From NCBI RefSeq assembly GCF_000013745.1, contig NC_007925.1, forward strand, positions 3,348,001 to 3,412,000: a DNA stretch of 64,000 nt. Direction: 5' to 3'. Shown piece by piece: positions 28,104 through 37,300 of this stretch; the stretch's first letter is position 1, and each line of letters begins with the position of its first letter. This DNA comes from Rhodopseudomonas_A palustris_F (GTDB lineage: Bacteria > Pseudomonadota > Alphaproteobacteria > Rhizobiales > Xanthobacteraceae). The translations under genes were made by a program, and so were the position numbers. The notes under the pieces are model-generated. The model worked only from the letters and a program-made list of their open reading frames with translations. It was not told the DNA's origin and made no database searches.

Positions 28104-29516
28104 GTGGTGTAGCTGGACGGTAGCGGAGCCGCTCGCGAGCGCGCCCCCCAGAGCGTCGTAGCGAGCGAGCAGCGGTCATCGGCGATGTCTTCGGCAGGAT
28201 CGGGTTGCGACACACCAACGCAACCGAGGAACCGCCGATGACCGACGACATGATGAACCTGCGCTCACCCCCGACGCCGATTTGCTGCGCGAGATGATCG
28301 GCTTTGCCGCCCAGCGGCTGATGGAGTTGGAGGTCGGCGGCCTGACCGGCGCCGGCCATGGCGAGAAGACCCCTGAGCGGCTGGCGCGGCGCAATGGCTA
28401 TCGCGACCGCGACTGGGAGACCCGCGCCGGCACCGTCGAATTGCGGATCCAGAAGTTGCGCAAGGGTAGCTATTTTCCGGGCTTTCTGGAGCCGCGCCGG
28501 ATGGCCGAGAAGGCGCTCACCGCGGTGATCCAGGAGGCCTATGTGCACGGCGTCTCGACCCGCTCGGTCGGTGATCTGGTCAAGGCGAAGGGGATGAGCG
28601 GGATCTCCAAGAGCCAGGTGTCGCGGCTGTGCGAAGAGATCGACGACAAGAGCCTGCCCCCGCGAAGGCGGGGGTGAAGGCGTTTCTTGGCCGGCCGATC
28701 GAGGGCGACTGGCTGTATCTGTGGATCGACGCCACCTACGTCAAAGTGCGCCAGGCCGGCCGCATCGTCTCGGTCGCGGTGATCCCCGGGTCAAGCCCGA
28801 GGACCGCGGTCGGCGTCAACAGCGACGGGCGGCGCGAGATTCTCGGGCTCGATATCGGGCCCTCCGAGGCCGAGACGTTCTGGACCGGGTTCCTGCGCAA
28901 GCTCGCCCGCCGGGGGCTACGCGGCGTCAAGTTGGTGATCTCCGACGCCCATGAAGGCATTAAGGCCGCGGTCAGCAAGGTCTTCAACGCCACCTGGCAA
29001 CGCTGCCGCGTCCACTTCATGCGCAACGTGCTCGCCCATGCCGGCAAGAGCGGGCGGCGCGTCGTCTCCGCCTTCATCGGCACGGCGTTTGCGCAGGACG
29101 ACGCTGAAGCCGCGCGAACCCAATGGCGCCGGGTCGCCGACCAACTGCGGCCGAAGCTGCCGAAGCTCGCGGCCTTCCTCGATGAAGCCGAGGTCGATGT
29201 TCTCGCCTATATGAGCTTCCCGCCGGCGCATCGCACCAAGCTGCACTCGACCAATCCGATCGAGCGTCTCAACGGCGAGATCAAGCGTCGCACCGAGGTG
29301 GTCGGCATCTTCCACAACGAAGACGCCATCATCCGTCTGGTCGGCGCCATCCTGCTCGAGCAGAACGACGAATGGGCGTTGCAGCGCGCCCGCTACATGA
29401 CGCTGGAAACCATCGCCCCGATCGGCGATGATCCCGCCGTCAGCCTCCCGGCCTTCGCCAGCTGACCGGCCCGGACCCTACCGGCCATCGCGGTGACACG
29501 CCGCCAACTACACCAC
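28104..29516 (+). mobile_element. IS256-family insertion sequence, degenerate
   Basis: Inverted ends reading GTGGTGTAGCTGG on the left and, on the opposite strand, GTGGTGTAGTTGG on the right bound a mutator-type transposase gene. No target duplication of 8-9 bases is evident. The element has probably been disabled by small insertions in its transposase gene. Confidence 0.75.
28239..29465 (+). pseudogene. IS256-family transposase, frameshifted
   Basis: Mutator-type transposase split in three frames. The start (MTDDMMNLR) is thrown out of frame near 28265 by a small deletion; the main frame then runs from about 28282 to 28643. A 23-base palindromic insert at about 28644-28666 (CCCCCGCGAAGGCGGGG) shifts the frame, and the rest reads on to 29465. 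A second insert near 28786-28806 (CCCGGGTCAAGCCCG) adds about six residues in frame between SVAVI and AVGVN. Catalytic DDE surroundings (WIDATYVKV, LVISDAHEG, the ERLNGEIKRR region) are still visible. The C-terminus is complete. Confidence 0.85.
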
Positions 29517-29827
29517 GCCAAGGGACACGATCCCATTCTGTGTTGCATTCAACATGCGCAAAGGGGCGCCTTTCGGGATCGCCCGTTCGCTCCGCCGATG
29601 GCCAACGTTGGGCGCGAAGCAGACCAGCCTTTGTGCACGCTATCTACGCAAGAGCCCTCTCGCTCTTTGAAGTGGCTTCACATCATCCTGCAAGTGGGCG
29701 CAGGTTAGACTTGCGAGTTCAGAGACGGAGAATGCCGGCTCAGCGGGTTTGAAATACGGGTTAAGCGGCGACTGTTCGGCAGCGAAAACCGCCACCGAAA
29801 CTACGATATTGCCGCCGTTCGTTCCCG
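29517..29827. other. Non-coding stretch between IS256 and island end
   Basis: About 311 bases without a gene I can support. Short frames exist on both strands, but none has a ribosome site or a recognisable product. Confidence 0.4.
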
Positions 29828-29842
29828 TCACTCCCACTCGAT
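29828..29842 (+). other. Putative left attachment site (copy of the guaA 3' end)
   Basis: TCACTCCCACTCGAT matches the end of guaA at 47511-47525 (TCATTCCCACTCAAT) in 13 of 15 bases and in the same orientation. Read on the minus strand it encodes IEWE-stop, the guaA C-terminus; both differences fall at third codon positions. This is what remains at the far junction when an element inserts into the guaA 3' end. It marks the island's left limit. Confidence 0.72.
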
Positions 29843-29843
29843 G

Positions 29844-30151
29844 ATTAACCGAAGCGGTAAGTATTTGAATTTTCGATGAGTGTAAAACGAAGGAATCGAC
29901 GTTTACCGTCAGATATACCGTCAGAATCGCACGCAATTGATTTTCCACAATAAATGTGTCGTGGTGCGCGGCGTCGATCTGTACGTTTGCATTATATACA
30001 GAGTGCGGGAGAAATAGCTAGATCCGATCGCAAAAGGTCGTGATTGACTGCGATAGATGGCGTGATTGATACCGCGCCTCCACTCGATCTGAAGGCCTCC
30101 AGCCGCGACCTCAACGTCGAGCGAATCCGAACACCGCAGCCTCACGCTGAT
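29844..30151. other. Left end of island; candidate integrase arm sites, no gene
   Basis: The stretch holds two direct TACCGTCAG repeats at 29904-29912 and 29916-29924, 12 bases apart. The same motif recurs at the opposite island end near the integrase gene. No reliable coding frame is present; the sequence is AT-rich relative to flanking genes. Confidence 0.55.
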
Positions 30152-30715
30152 TCACGCGTCAGCCGCCACCATCGCCTCCACATAGGACCTCAAGGTCGAC
30201 CAGACCTTTCCCGTCGTCCCATAAGCCCAGAGCTGGTCGCTCGTGACTTTCCGCTGTCGAAGCCCCTCACGTAGACCTTCTAGAGCGACATCCAGACCGA
30301 CCTTCGCTCGATAGCGGAAGCAATCAACGATCGATCGTGCTGGATTTGTGATTGCCACCTCGATGCCATCGATGGAGTGCCGCTCGACACCTTCTGTCAG
30401 AGAGGAGCCGGTGAAGCGCACAAAGCGGATGGGAGGATAGTCGATCTTGGGACGCCAAGCGGCGCGATCGATGGCCATCCAAACGGTCGACGGCATTTGC
30501 AGCGTCAGCTCATGGAATTGCAGCGCCGAGGTCAGGCAGATGACACCTCTCGGAACGAGCACCGACGCTTCCGCAAGGATACGCGCCGCATCGCCCGAGC
30601 CATCCGCGAGTTGATAAAGGCCGCGCGCGGGGCGAATGACCGACCCGTCCCGGACAAGACGCGCCAGCGTTTCCGCACCAATGCCATTGGCGGCAAAATC
30701 TTTCAGCCGCATCAT
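30152..30715 (-). CDS. AbiEi-like antitoxin/regulator, without adjacent AbiEii partner
   Basis: The 187 residues from ATG 30715 show a winged-helix N-terminus (MRLKDFAANGIGAETLARL, then VIRPARGLYQL) and the AbiEi-type core with CLTSALQFHELT and NPARSIVDCFRYR. In family members the N-terminal domain starts earlier. Here the frame stays open upstream and encodes about 22 fitting residues (QRAQALKLLKACP is part), with GAGGA at 30785-30789, but no ATG or GTG is available. The true start may therefore be a non-AUG codon near 30772-30781, or the start has been lost. AbiEi proteins repress their operon and neutralise the AbiEii nucleotidyltransferase; none follows here. Confidence 0.75.
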   Translation of the reverse strand: MMRLKDFAANGIGAETLARLVRDGSVIRPARGLYQLADGSGDAARILAEASVLVPRGVICLTSALQFHELTLQMPSTVWMAIDRAAWRPKIDYPPIRFVRFTGSSLTEGVERHSIDGIEVAITNPARSIVDCFRYRAKVGLDVALEGLREGLRQRKVTSDQLWAYGTTGKVWSTLRSYVEAMVAADA

Positions 30716-30991
30716 TGGGCATGCCTTCAGCAGCTTGAGCGCTTGAGCACGTTGAGAATCGATCTGGGGCAGTGTCGTGATATTTCCTCGATATATTTTA
30801 CCAATAGCGGAGGTTTTATCACGCCCTCAAGAAAGGGCAATCCAGAACTGAAACAATCAAGTATTTGATTTTGCTGGTATTTTTATAACGTTCGCTGAGA
30901 TTCCTGCAAATAACTCGTGCCGTGCTCAGCGCCAAATCGGTCTACGTCGCGCCTCTTGAATGTCAGAAAAATATGCCTTATTTTCTGACGC

Positions 30992-31621
30992 ATGAAAACA
31001 GCAGTTGCATCAGTTCCTGATCAGATCATGAAGCGCGCCCGTGCAGCTGGGCGCGGCGGCGTTTACACGCCCAGTGACTTCCTCAACGTGGCGGCGCGAG
31101 CCGCGGTCGATCAGGCGCTTTCGAGGTTGGTCAAGGCCGGGAAGCTGCGCCGGCTAGCTCGGGGCCTGTACGACTTTCCCAAGGTCCATCCGAAACTCGG
31201 CCAGCTTTCCCCAGCACCCGATGATGTCGCGCATGCCTTGGCGCGCGAGACTGGATCGCAGGTTCAGATCGCAGGTGCGCGCGCTGCAAACGCTCTCGGC
31301 CTTACGACGCAGGTGCCTGCGAAGAACACTTACTTGACCGATGGCCCTTCTCGCCGCGTCGTGCTCGGCAAGCGCGTGGTCGACCTTCGGCATGCATCGC
31401 CGAAGCATTTGATCGCCCCAGGCAGCCCGGCGGGCACCGTCGTTCAGGCCCTTCGCCATGTCGGGGCCGTGCGTGCGGCTGATGTCGCGCAAGTCGCTTC
31501 GCGCCAACTCACGGTGAGTGACAAGAAAACGCTCGCGTTCTCCGCGGTGCAGGCGCCAGCGTGGATGCGGCCGACGCTGGTATCGATCGCTAACGCGGTG
31601 GCGGCCGGCATCGATGGATAA
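30992..31621 (+). CDS. AbiEi-like antitoxin (DUF6088 type) of a type IV toxin-antitoxin pair
   Basis: The 209-residue protein has a winged-helix N-terminus (about 10-75, ALSRLVKAGKLRRLARGLYDFP), then a domain containing GARAANALGLTTQVPAKNTYLTDGPSR. This is the architecture of the regulators that precede AbiEii toxins. Its last codons overlap the next gene start by eight bases, so the two are co-translated. The antitoxin is expected to block the toxin's nucleotidyltransferase activity and repress the promoter. The gene is divergent from the orphan AbiEi gene on its left, with about 210 bases between them. Confidence 0.82.
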   Translation: MKTAVASVPDQIMKRARAAGRGGVYTPSDFLNVAARAAVDQALSRLVKAGKLRRLARGLYDFPKVHPKLGQLSPAPDDVAHALARETGSQVQIAGARAANALGLTTQVPAKNTYLTDGPSRRVVLGKRVVDLRHASPKHLIAPGSPAGTVVQALRHVGAVRAADVAQVASRQLTVSDKKTLAFSAVQAPAWMRPTLVSIANAVAAGIDG

Positions 31622-32651
31622 GGTCGCCCTACTCTCATCGAAGGATCGTGCCGCGCTGTTCGGTGAAACCGGCGCGGCTCGCGGTGTGGCGGATACGATC
31701 ATCGAGAAGGACTTCTGGGTTTGCTGGACCCTGAAGCGGCTCTTCGCACTGCAGGGCGAGGAGTTCGCCAGCCTTGTTTTCAAGGGTGGCACCTCCCTGT
31801 CTAAGGCCTATGGCGCCATCCGCCGCTTCTCGGAAGACATCGACCTGTCCCTCGACCGCGCAGATCTTGGATACGCAGGGGACCGCGATCCTGAAAAAGA
31901 AGGGCTCAGCAAGAAAAAGACGGCTCAGCTCATCGACGACCTAGTGGCCGACGTCGAAAATCACATCGCGGAGAAGCTGCTCCCCGCGTTACGGCGCACG
32001 ATCATAGACCAACTCGGCGAGCCGAAGGATGCCGAATGGCGGCTGGAGATCGATCCCAACGATGCCCAGACGGTCAATTTCCGCTACCCAGCCGCGCTTG
32101 AGGCAACTCACTATGCCGGAATGGCTTACATCACTCCGAGGGTGAGGCTAGAACTCGGTGCGCGCGGCGATCCGTGGCCGACCGAACAAAAGATCATTCG
32201 CCCCTATGCGGCAGAGGACTTCCCCGACTTTTTCGAAGCCCCCGACATCAACGTCGTCGTGCTGTCCGCGCTGCGCACCTTCTGGGAAAAGGCGACGGCG
32301 CTACACGCCGAGGCACATCGGCCGAGTGAGACGCCGACGCCACAGTATTTCTCGCGGCACTATTACGATCTCGCGATGCTGCTTGGCACTGATGAAGGAA
32401 AGGCCGCCGCCACAGACTTTGACCTCTTGGCGCAGGTCGCTAAGCACAAGGCGACTTTCTTCCGCTCCGGTTGGGCGAGCTACGAGACCGCCAAGCCGGG
32501 GAGCCTTCGCTTGATGCCGGACGAAGCCCGCATCAAGGATCTTCGCGCCGACTACAGACAGATGGCGCCGATGATGTTTGACGATCGGCCGCCATCGTTC
32601 GACGACATAATTGCGAAAATCGAGAAACTTCAAGAATCCATCAATAAGTAG
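31614..32651 (+). CDS. AbiEii-like nucleotidyltransferase toxin
   Basis: Start ATG 31614 gives 345 residues (a longer in-frame extension lies inside the antitoxin gene). The nucleotidyltransferase core reads VFKGGTSLSKAYGAIRRFSEDIDLSL: the GGTSLSK motif and the metal-binding DID are intact. A helical C-terminal half with SRHYYDLAMLL follows, also typical of the AbiEii family. Family knowledge: these toxins transfer nucleotides to tRNA or another target and stop growth, giving abortive infection. With the upstream gene it forms a complete pair. Confidence 0.88.
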   Translation: MDKVALLSSKDRAALFGETGAARGVADTIIEKDFWVCWTLKRLFALQGEEFASLVFKGGTSLSKAYGAIRRFSEDIDLSLDRADLGYAGDRDPEKEGLSKKKTAQLIDDLVADVENHIAEKLLPALRRTIIDQLGEPKDAEWRLEIDPNDAQTVNFRYPAALEATHYAGMAYITPRVRLELGARGDPWPTEQKIIRPYAAEDFPDFFEAPDINVVVLSALRTFWEKATALHAEAHRPSETPTPQYFSRHYYDLAMLLGTDEGKAAATDFDLLAQVAKHKATFFRSGWASYETAKPGSLRLMPDEARIKDLRADYRQMAPMMFDDRPPSFDDIIAKIEKLQESINK

Positions 32652-32681
32652 ATAAATACAGTCCGCTGGGGAGGACACGTT

Positions 32682-33557
32682 ATTAGCTCGATACGGTCCA
32701 TCGACCTCCGTCTTGTAGATGACCTCGTCGACTTCGTCCGAGGCCCCGGGTTCGTGCTGGACTTTTCCGACACGAGCTTTGCGGACTTTTTCAAGTCCGA
32801 GCTGAAGGTCGGCATCGACGATCCCAAATACGCGGCGAATGGTGGCTCCAAGGGGAAGCGGCTGCGCTATTTTTTACAGAACTGTGACGACACCGCAGCC
32901 GTCCGCGCGCTCACCGCGCTCTGGGAGCACCGCACCGAGTATATCGCTCGTAGCGGCGGAAAGGATCCGGTGGTCGACGCGGCGTCGCGCTATCAAGGCT
33001 TGATCGATCGTCTGTCTAGCTGTGCGGCTACAAACCCAGCCCGACCGGCACCAGCGCCCATTCTCGATCGTCAGAAGATCCTGGCGATCAAGGCGGAGCT
33101 GCTGCGTATCTCATCACTCGGCGCACAGGCACGCGGCTTCGCCTTTGAAGGATTTCTCAAGAGCCTGTTCGACGCCTTCGGCCTGGCAGCTCAGGAACCG
33201 TTCCGACTGCGGGGCGAACAGATCGACGGCAGCTTCCACCTTGGAAACGACACCTATCTGCTGGAAGCCAAATGGCACGGCCAGCCCATCGGCGTCGCCG
33301 ATCTCCACACGTTCCACGGTAAGATCGAACAGAAGGCCGCCTGGACGCGGGGTCTATTCGTAAGCAACAGCGGTTTCTCCGAAGACGGCCTCGTCGCCTT
33401 CGGCCGAGGCAAGCGTGTCATCTGCATGGACGGCCTCGATCTCTACGAAATGCTCGACCGGAAGATACCGCTCAACCAGGTTCTTGAACGCAAGGTGCGA
33501 AGGGCTGCCGAAACCGGCATGCCCTTCCTTCGCGTTCGCGACCTCTTCCCGAGCTAA
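32682..33557 (+). CDS. PD-(D/E)XK (Mrr-like) nuclease with conserved N-terminal domain
   Basis: The catalytic region is residues about 160-235: FEGFLKSLFDAFGL, then IDG in a strand and LLEAKW, giving the D-x(n)-ExK pattern of restriction-type endonucleases. The N-terminal 90 residues (LDFSDTSFADFF, KRLRYFLQNCDD) form a domain I recall from abortive-infection-like proteins, name uncertain. A GTG at 32754 is the first ordinary start, but 24 fitting codons precede it, opening at ATT 32682, seven bases after a strong GGGGAGG. I chose ATT; the start codon may have mutated from ATG. The stop is 11 bases before the hamA-like gene, which suggests one operon. Confidence 0.75.
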   Translation: MSSIRSIDLRLVDDLVDFVRGPGFVLDFSDTSFADFFKSELKVGIDDPKYAANGGSKGKRLRYFLQNCDDTAAVRALTALWEHRTEYIARSGGKDPVVDAASRYQGLIDRLSSCAATNPARPAPAPILDRQKILAIKAELLRISSLGAQARGFAFEGFLKSLFDAFGLAAQEPFRLRGEQIDGSFHLGNDTYLLEAKWHGQPIGVADLHTFHGKIEQKAAWTRGLFVSNSGFSEDGLVAFGRGKRVICMDGLDLYEMLDRKIPLNQVLERKVRRAAETGMPFLRVRDLFPS

Positions 33558-33568
33558 GGAGGAGGCGC

Positions 33569-34348
33569 ATGGTTCAATTCAATGATTGGTGCGACTCCGC
33601 CGACACGCCCGTAGGCAACCACCACGTCCGCGTCATGACGGGCCGACCGGCGGACTCTGCGACCGGGATTCAGGTAACAGCTACGGCCGTCCCAGCCCAC
33701 TATGCCGCCGAAGAGCGCATTGCCGGAGCGCTTGCGAGGCTGGGCAAAGCCGCTGCAGCGAAGATGATCACCGATCTTCTCCCTCAAACGCCGCAGATTC
33801 GATCAGGTGACCTCGGCGAAATCTACGCGACGGAGTGGATCGACGCGCACAGCGGTTATCGTGCTCCCATCAAGCGGCTGCGTTGGAAAGATCATCGCAA
33901 CATGGCGATGCGCGGCGATGATGTCATCGGCATGATCCTCGACCCTGCAACACAGCGTCTCCGCTTCTTGAAGACGGAAGCGAAGAGTCGCATCGACCTG
34001 CGCGCCCAGACGCTGCAGGAGGCGCGGACCGGCCTGGACAAGGATGGTGGCCTTCCATCGTCGCATGCGCTGTCCTTCATCTCGGCCAGGCTGATGGAGC
34101 TGGGTGCTGACGCGCCGCTTGTCGATGCGATCGACGAGGCACTCTATCGGCACGGCATCCCGCCCGAGAGCGTCAAACATCTCCTTTTCACCTTCTCCGG
34201 AAACTCCCCGCAGGCACTGCTGACTCAAGCGCTGCAAGCCTATCCCGGTCCGATCGGACAATGGGGTGTAGGCCTGCACGTCGATGGCCATGCCGCCTTC
34301 GTCGGGGCGGTCTACGCTCAGGTCATCACCGATGCCAACCAGCCCTGA
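33569..34348 (+). CDS. hamA: HamA/AbpA-like nuclease (DUF1837)
   Basis: AAGGAGGAGG directly upstream makes ATG 33569 secure; 259 residues. The centre reads GDLGEIYATEWI, then RLRWKDHRNMAMRGDDVIGM and LKTEAKSR, which gives a D-x(16)-ExK nuclease core after an upstream Glu. This matches DUF1837, the effector of the Hachiman (HamA) and AbpAB (AbpA) anti-phage systems. The gene overlaps the helicase gene by 17 bases, as the pair is usually coupled. In Hachiman the helicase restrains this nuclease until damage or phage DNA is met (known for the family). Whether it is nearer HamA or AbpA cannot be settled by eye. Confidence 0.72.
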   Translation: MVQFNDWCDSADTPVGNHHVRVMTGRPADSATGIQVTATAVPAHYAAEERIAGALARLGKAAAAKMITDLLPQTPQIRSGDLGEIYATEWIDAHSGYRAPIKRLRWKDHRNMAMRGDDVIGMILDPATQRLRFLKTEAKSRIDLRAQTLQEARTGLDKDGGLPSSHALSFISARLMELGADAPLVDAIDEALYRHGIPPESVKHLLFTFSGNSPQALLTQALQAYPGPIGQWGVGLHVDGHAAFVGAVYAQVITDANQP

Positions 34349-37300
34349 AGCGATCATAGCCGCCATCACGGACGCCGCGGCGACGGGCTTTCGCGGCAGA
34401 CTTATCGCGCGGGGCCAAGCGCGTGCCATGATCTGGCGTGACGGTGTACTGCCTCCTGGCGCCCCCGCCTTCTCGTCGCAGCTTAGCTTCGACCTCCACA
34501 GTTACGCCTATGGCTTGCTTGGGCTGGGGCTGCGCCTCCTCGAACTGGATGGTGACCCAAACCAAGCACGGATCGCTTTCGAACAAGCGGCGACCGCCCT
34601 CGAGGCAGTTATGGCTAAAGGCAATCGCGCTGAGGTCGACCGCGACTTCCATTTCGTCATGGCGGCGGCGAGCTATCATCTCGCGCATCTATCCGCTCGA
34701 GCTTATTCGCTCCTCGCGATCGTCGCGGCCGAGGAGAATTTCTCCCCCATCGAACAGGCGCTCGCGCTGTTGATGCGCCGAGACATCACCGAGTTGCGGG
34801 CGCGCGTGTATGCCTTCCGCCTGGATGGCCGAGGGTCGGACGCGACTATTGCAGCGCTCTTCCAACAGCGCCTCGCCGAGCCCGCCGCCGCCGATGCGCC
34901 GGAGCGCGATGGACAGGACTTCCTTTTCGAGGGCCTAGATCTCGCCCTGACGGATTCCTTCTTCGGCGCCTTCGCGATGTTTCTGCTCGCGCTGGATCGT
35001 GGCGAGCGGGCTCTTGTCGACCAGGCGATCGCGCAGCTTCGAGAGAGTCTCGAAATCTGCGCGGAATTGAACCTTCTGCCACAATGGTGGGTGCATCGGG
35101 TCGCCATCCATCTCCTTTCCGATCTCTGGTCCAACACTTTCCACGAGAAAGTCCCGCTGCTCCCCGCCGGTGGTGCCGCGCCTTCATGGCCTGGTCTTCG
35201 CGAACTCTTCATCGCCCTGCTCGCTCGGCGTCCGAGGGCCGAGGTCGACCTCTGGCCGTCGCAGACCGAGGCCGCGTCGCGCGCTGTCGATCAGACGGAC
35301 AATCTCGTCGTCTCGCTGCCGACCAGTGCCGGCAAGACCCGAATCGCCGAATTGTCCATCCTGCGGTGCCTGGCCGGCGGCAGACGAGTGATGTTCGTGA
35401 CGCCGCTGCGCGCCCTGTCGGCGCAGACAGAAACCACGCTCCAACGCACCTTCGGTCCACTCGGCAAGACCATCTCCGCGCTCTACGGCAGCATCGGCGT
35501 GTCCGGCTTCGATGAGGACGCCATCCGCGAGCGCGACATCGTCGTCGCAACCCCTGAGAAACTTGACTTCGCATTGAGAAACGATCCGTCGCTTCTCGAC
35601 GACGTTGGCCTGCTCGTGTTCGACGAAGGCCACATGATCGGACCTGGGGAGCGCGAGGTTCGGTACGAAGTCCAGATTCAGCGCCTCCTGCGCCGCCAAG
35701 ACGCCGATCAACGCCGGATCGTTTGCCTGTCGGCGATCCTTCCTGACGGAGATCAACTCGAGGATTTCTCGGCATGGCTGCGTCGCGACCAGCCCGGAGG
35801 CCCGATCAAGCATGACTGGCGACCGACACGCCTGCGGTTTGGCGAGGTAACATGGAATTCGCCAACAGCGCGTCTCAATCTTCGTGTCGGGGAGGAAAAG
35901 CCCTTCGTGCCTCGCTTCCTCACCGGCGCGGCTCCACCATTGTTCGTGCCGCCGAAGAAGCTGCGCACCCGGCTCTTCCCGGATAACCAACAGGAGCTGA
36001 GCCTTGCCACGGCGTGGCGGCTCGTGAGCGATGGTCAAACCGTTCTGATCTACTGCCCAGAGCGTCGGAGTGTCGAGCCCTTCGCCAAGGTCATCGTGGA
36101 GTTGCACTCGCGCGGTGCGCTCGCATCTCTGCTCACCGTCAACCCGGCCACACTCCAAACTGCTATCGCGCTTGGCGAGGAATGGCTCGGCCCAGACAGC
36201 GACATCCTCAAATGCCTGCGGCTTGGCGTGGCGCTCCACCATGGTGCGTTGCCGACCGCCTATCGCAAGGAAGTCGAGCGGTTGCTGCGCGACGGTGTGC
36301 TCAAAGTCACGATCTCATCGCCAACCCTCGCTCAGGGGCTCAACCTGTCAGCGACGGCCGTCGTCATGCACTCGCTCTATCGGCATGGGGAGAAGATCAA
36401 GGTCTCCGAGTTCAAAAACGTCATCGGCCGCGCTGGTCGCGCCTACGTCGATGTCGAAGGCCTCGTCCTCTATCCCATCTTTGAGGACGCAAAGAATAGG
36501 AAGCTCAACGAGTGGATCGAGCTGATCGAAGATCTCGGCGCCCGCGAGATGGAGAGCGGGCTCATCCAGCTCATCTTCTCGCTGCTCAAACGCATGCACG
36601 CCCGGCTTGGGGGCAACCTTGACCAATTGATCGACTATGTCGTTAACAACGCGGCAGCATGGACCTTTCCCGAGGTCGCAGGGGAAAAGCCCGATAAGCG
36701 CGAGCGGGCACTTAACGAGTGGGAGCGCCATATGGCGACGCTCGATACGGCCATTCTCAGCCTCATCGGCGAAGCCGACGTGCCGGATGACCAGATCGAG
36801 ACCGCGCTCGACAACATCCTTCAATCCTCGCTCTGGCAGCGTCGATTGCTCCGCGTGGACGACGCATCGCGCGCCGCCTATCGCGCCGCGCTGCTCACCC
36901 GAAGTCGCTACATCTGGGCGAATTCCACGGCTGCAACGCGACGCGGCTACTTCCTCGCGGGCCTTGGCCTCGAAGCCGGTCACGCTCTCGACGCCGTTGC
37001 AGCCGAGGCAAACGATCTCCTCGTCCAAGCAAACGCTGCCCTCATGGTGTCGGATCATGAGGCGGCGATCGCCGCGATCACCGGGATCGCCGAGCGCGTG
37101 TTCGCCTTCTACCCATTCGAGCCCGACCCATTCCCAGTCAACTGGCGGGACATCCTGCGATGCTGGCTGCTTGGGCAGCCGCTCGCCGCGACGGTCGCCG
37201 GTCAAGAAGGTGAAGCGTTGCAATTCATCGAGGGTGGGCTGGTCTATCGCCTGCCTTGGGCCATGGAGGCGTTGCGCGTTCGGGCTGCCGCCAATGGCGA

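Noticed and set aside
29640..29948. Minus-strand frame with LTVYLTVN resembling the integrase's extended N-terminus
   Set aside because: The similarity arises from the TACCGTCA repeats read as LTV codons; there is no integrase domain after it.
29640..30145. Extra small genes at the left island end
   Set aside because: Frames lack ribosome sites and family features; the area is better explained by attachment and arm sites.
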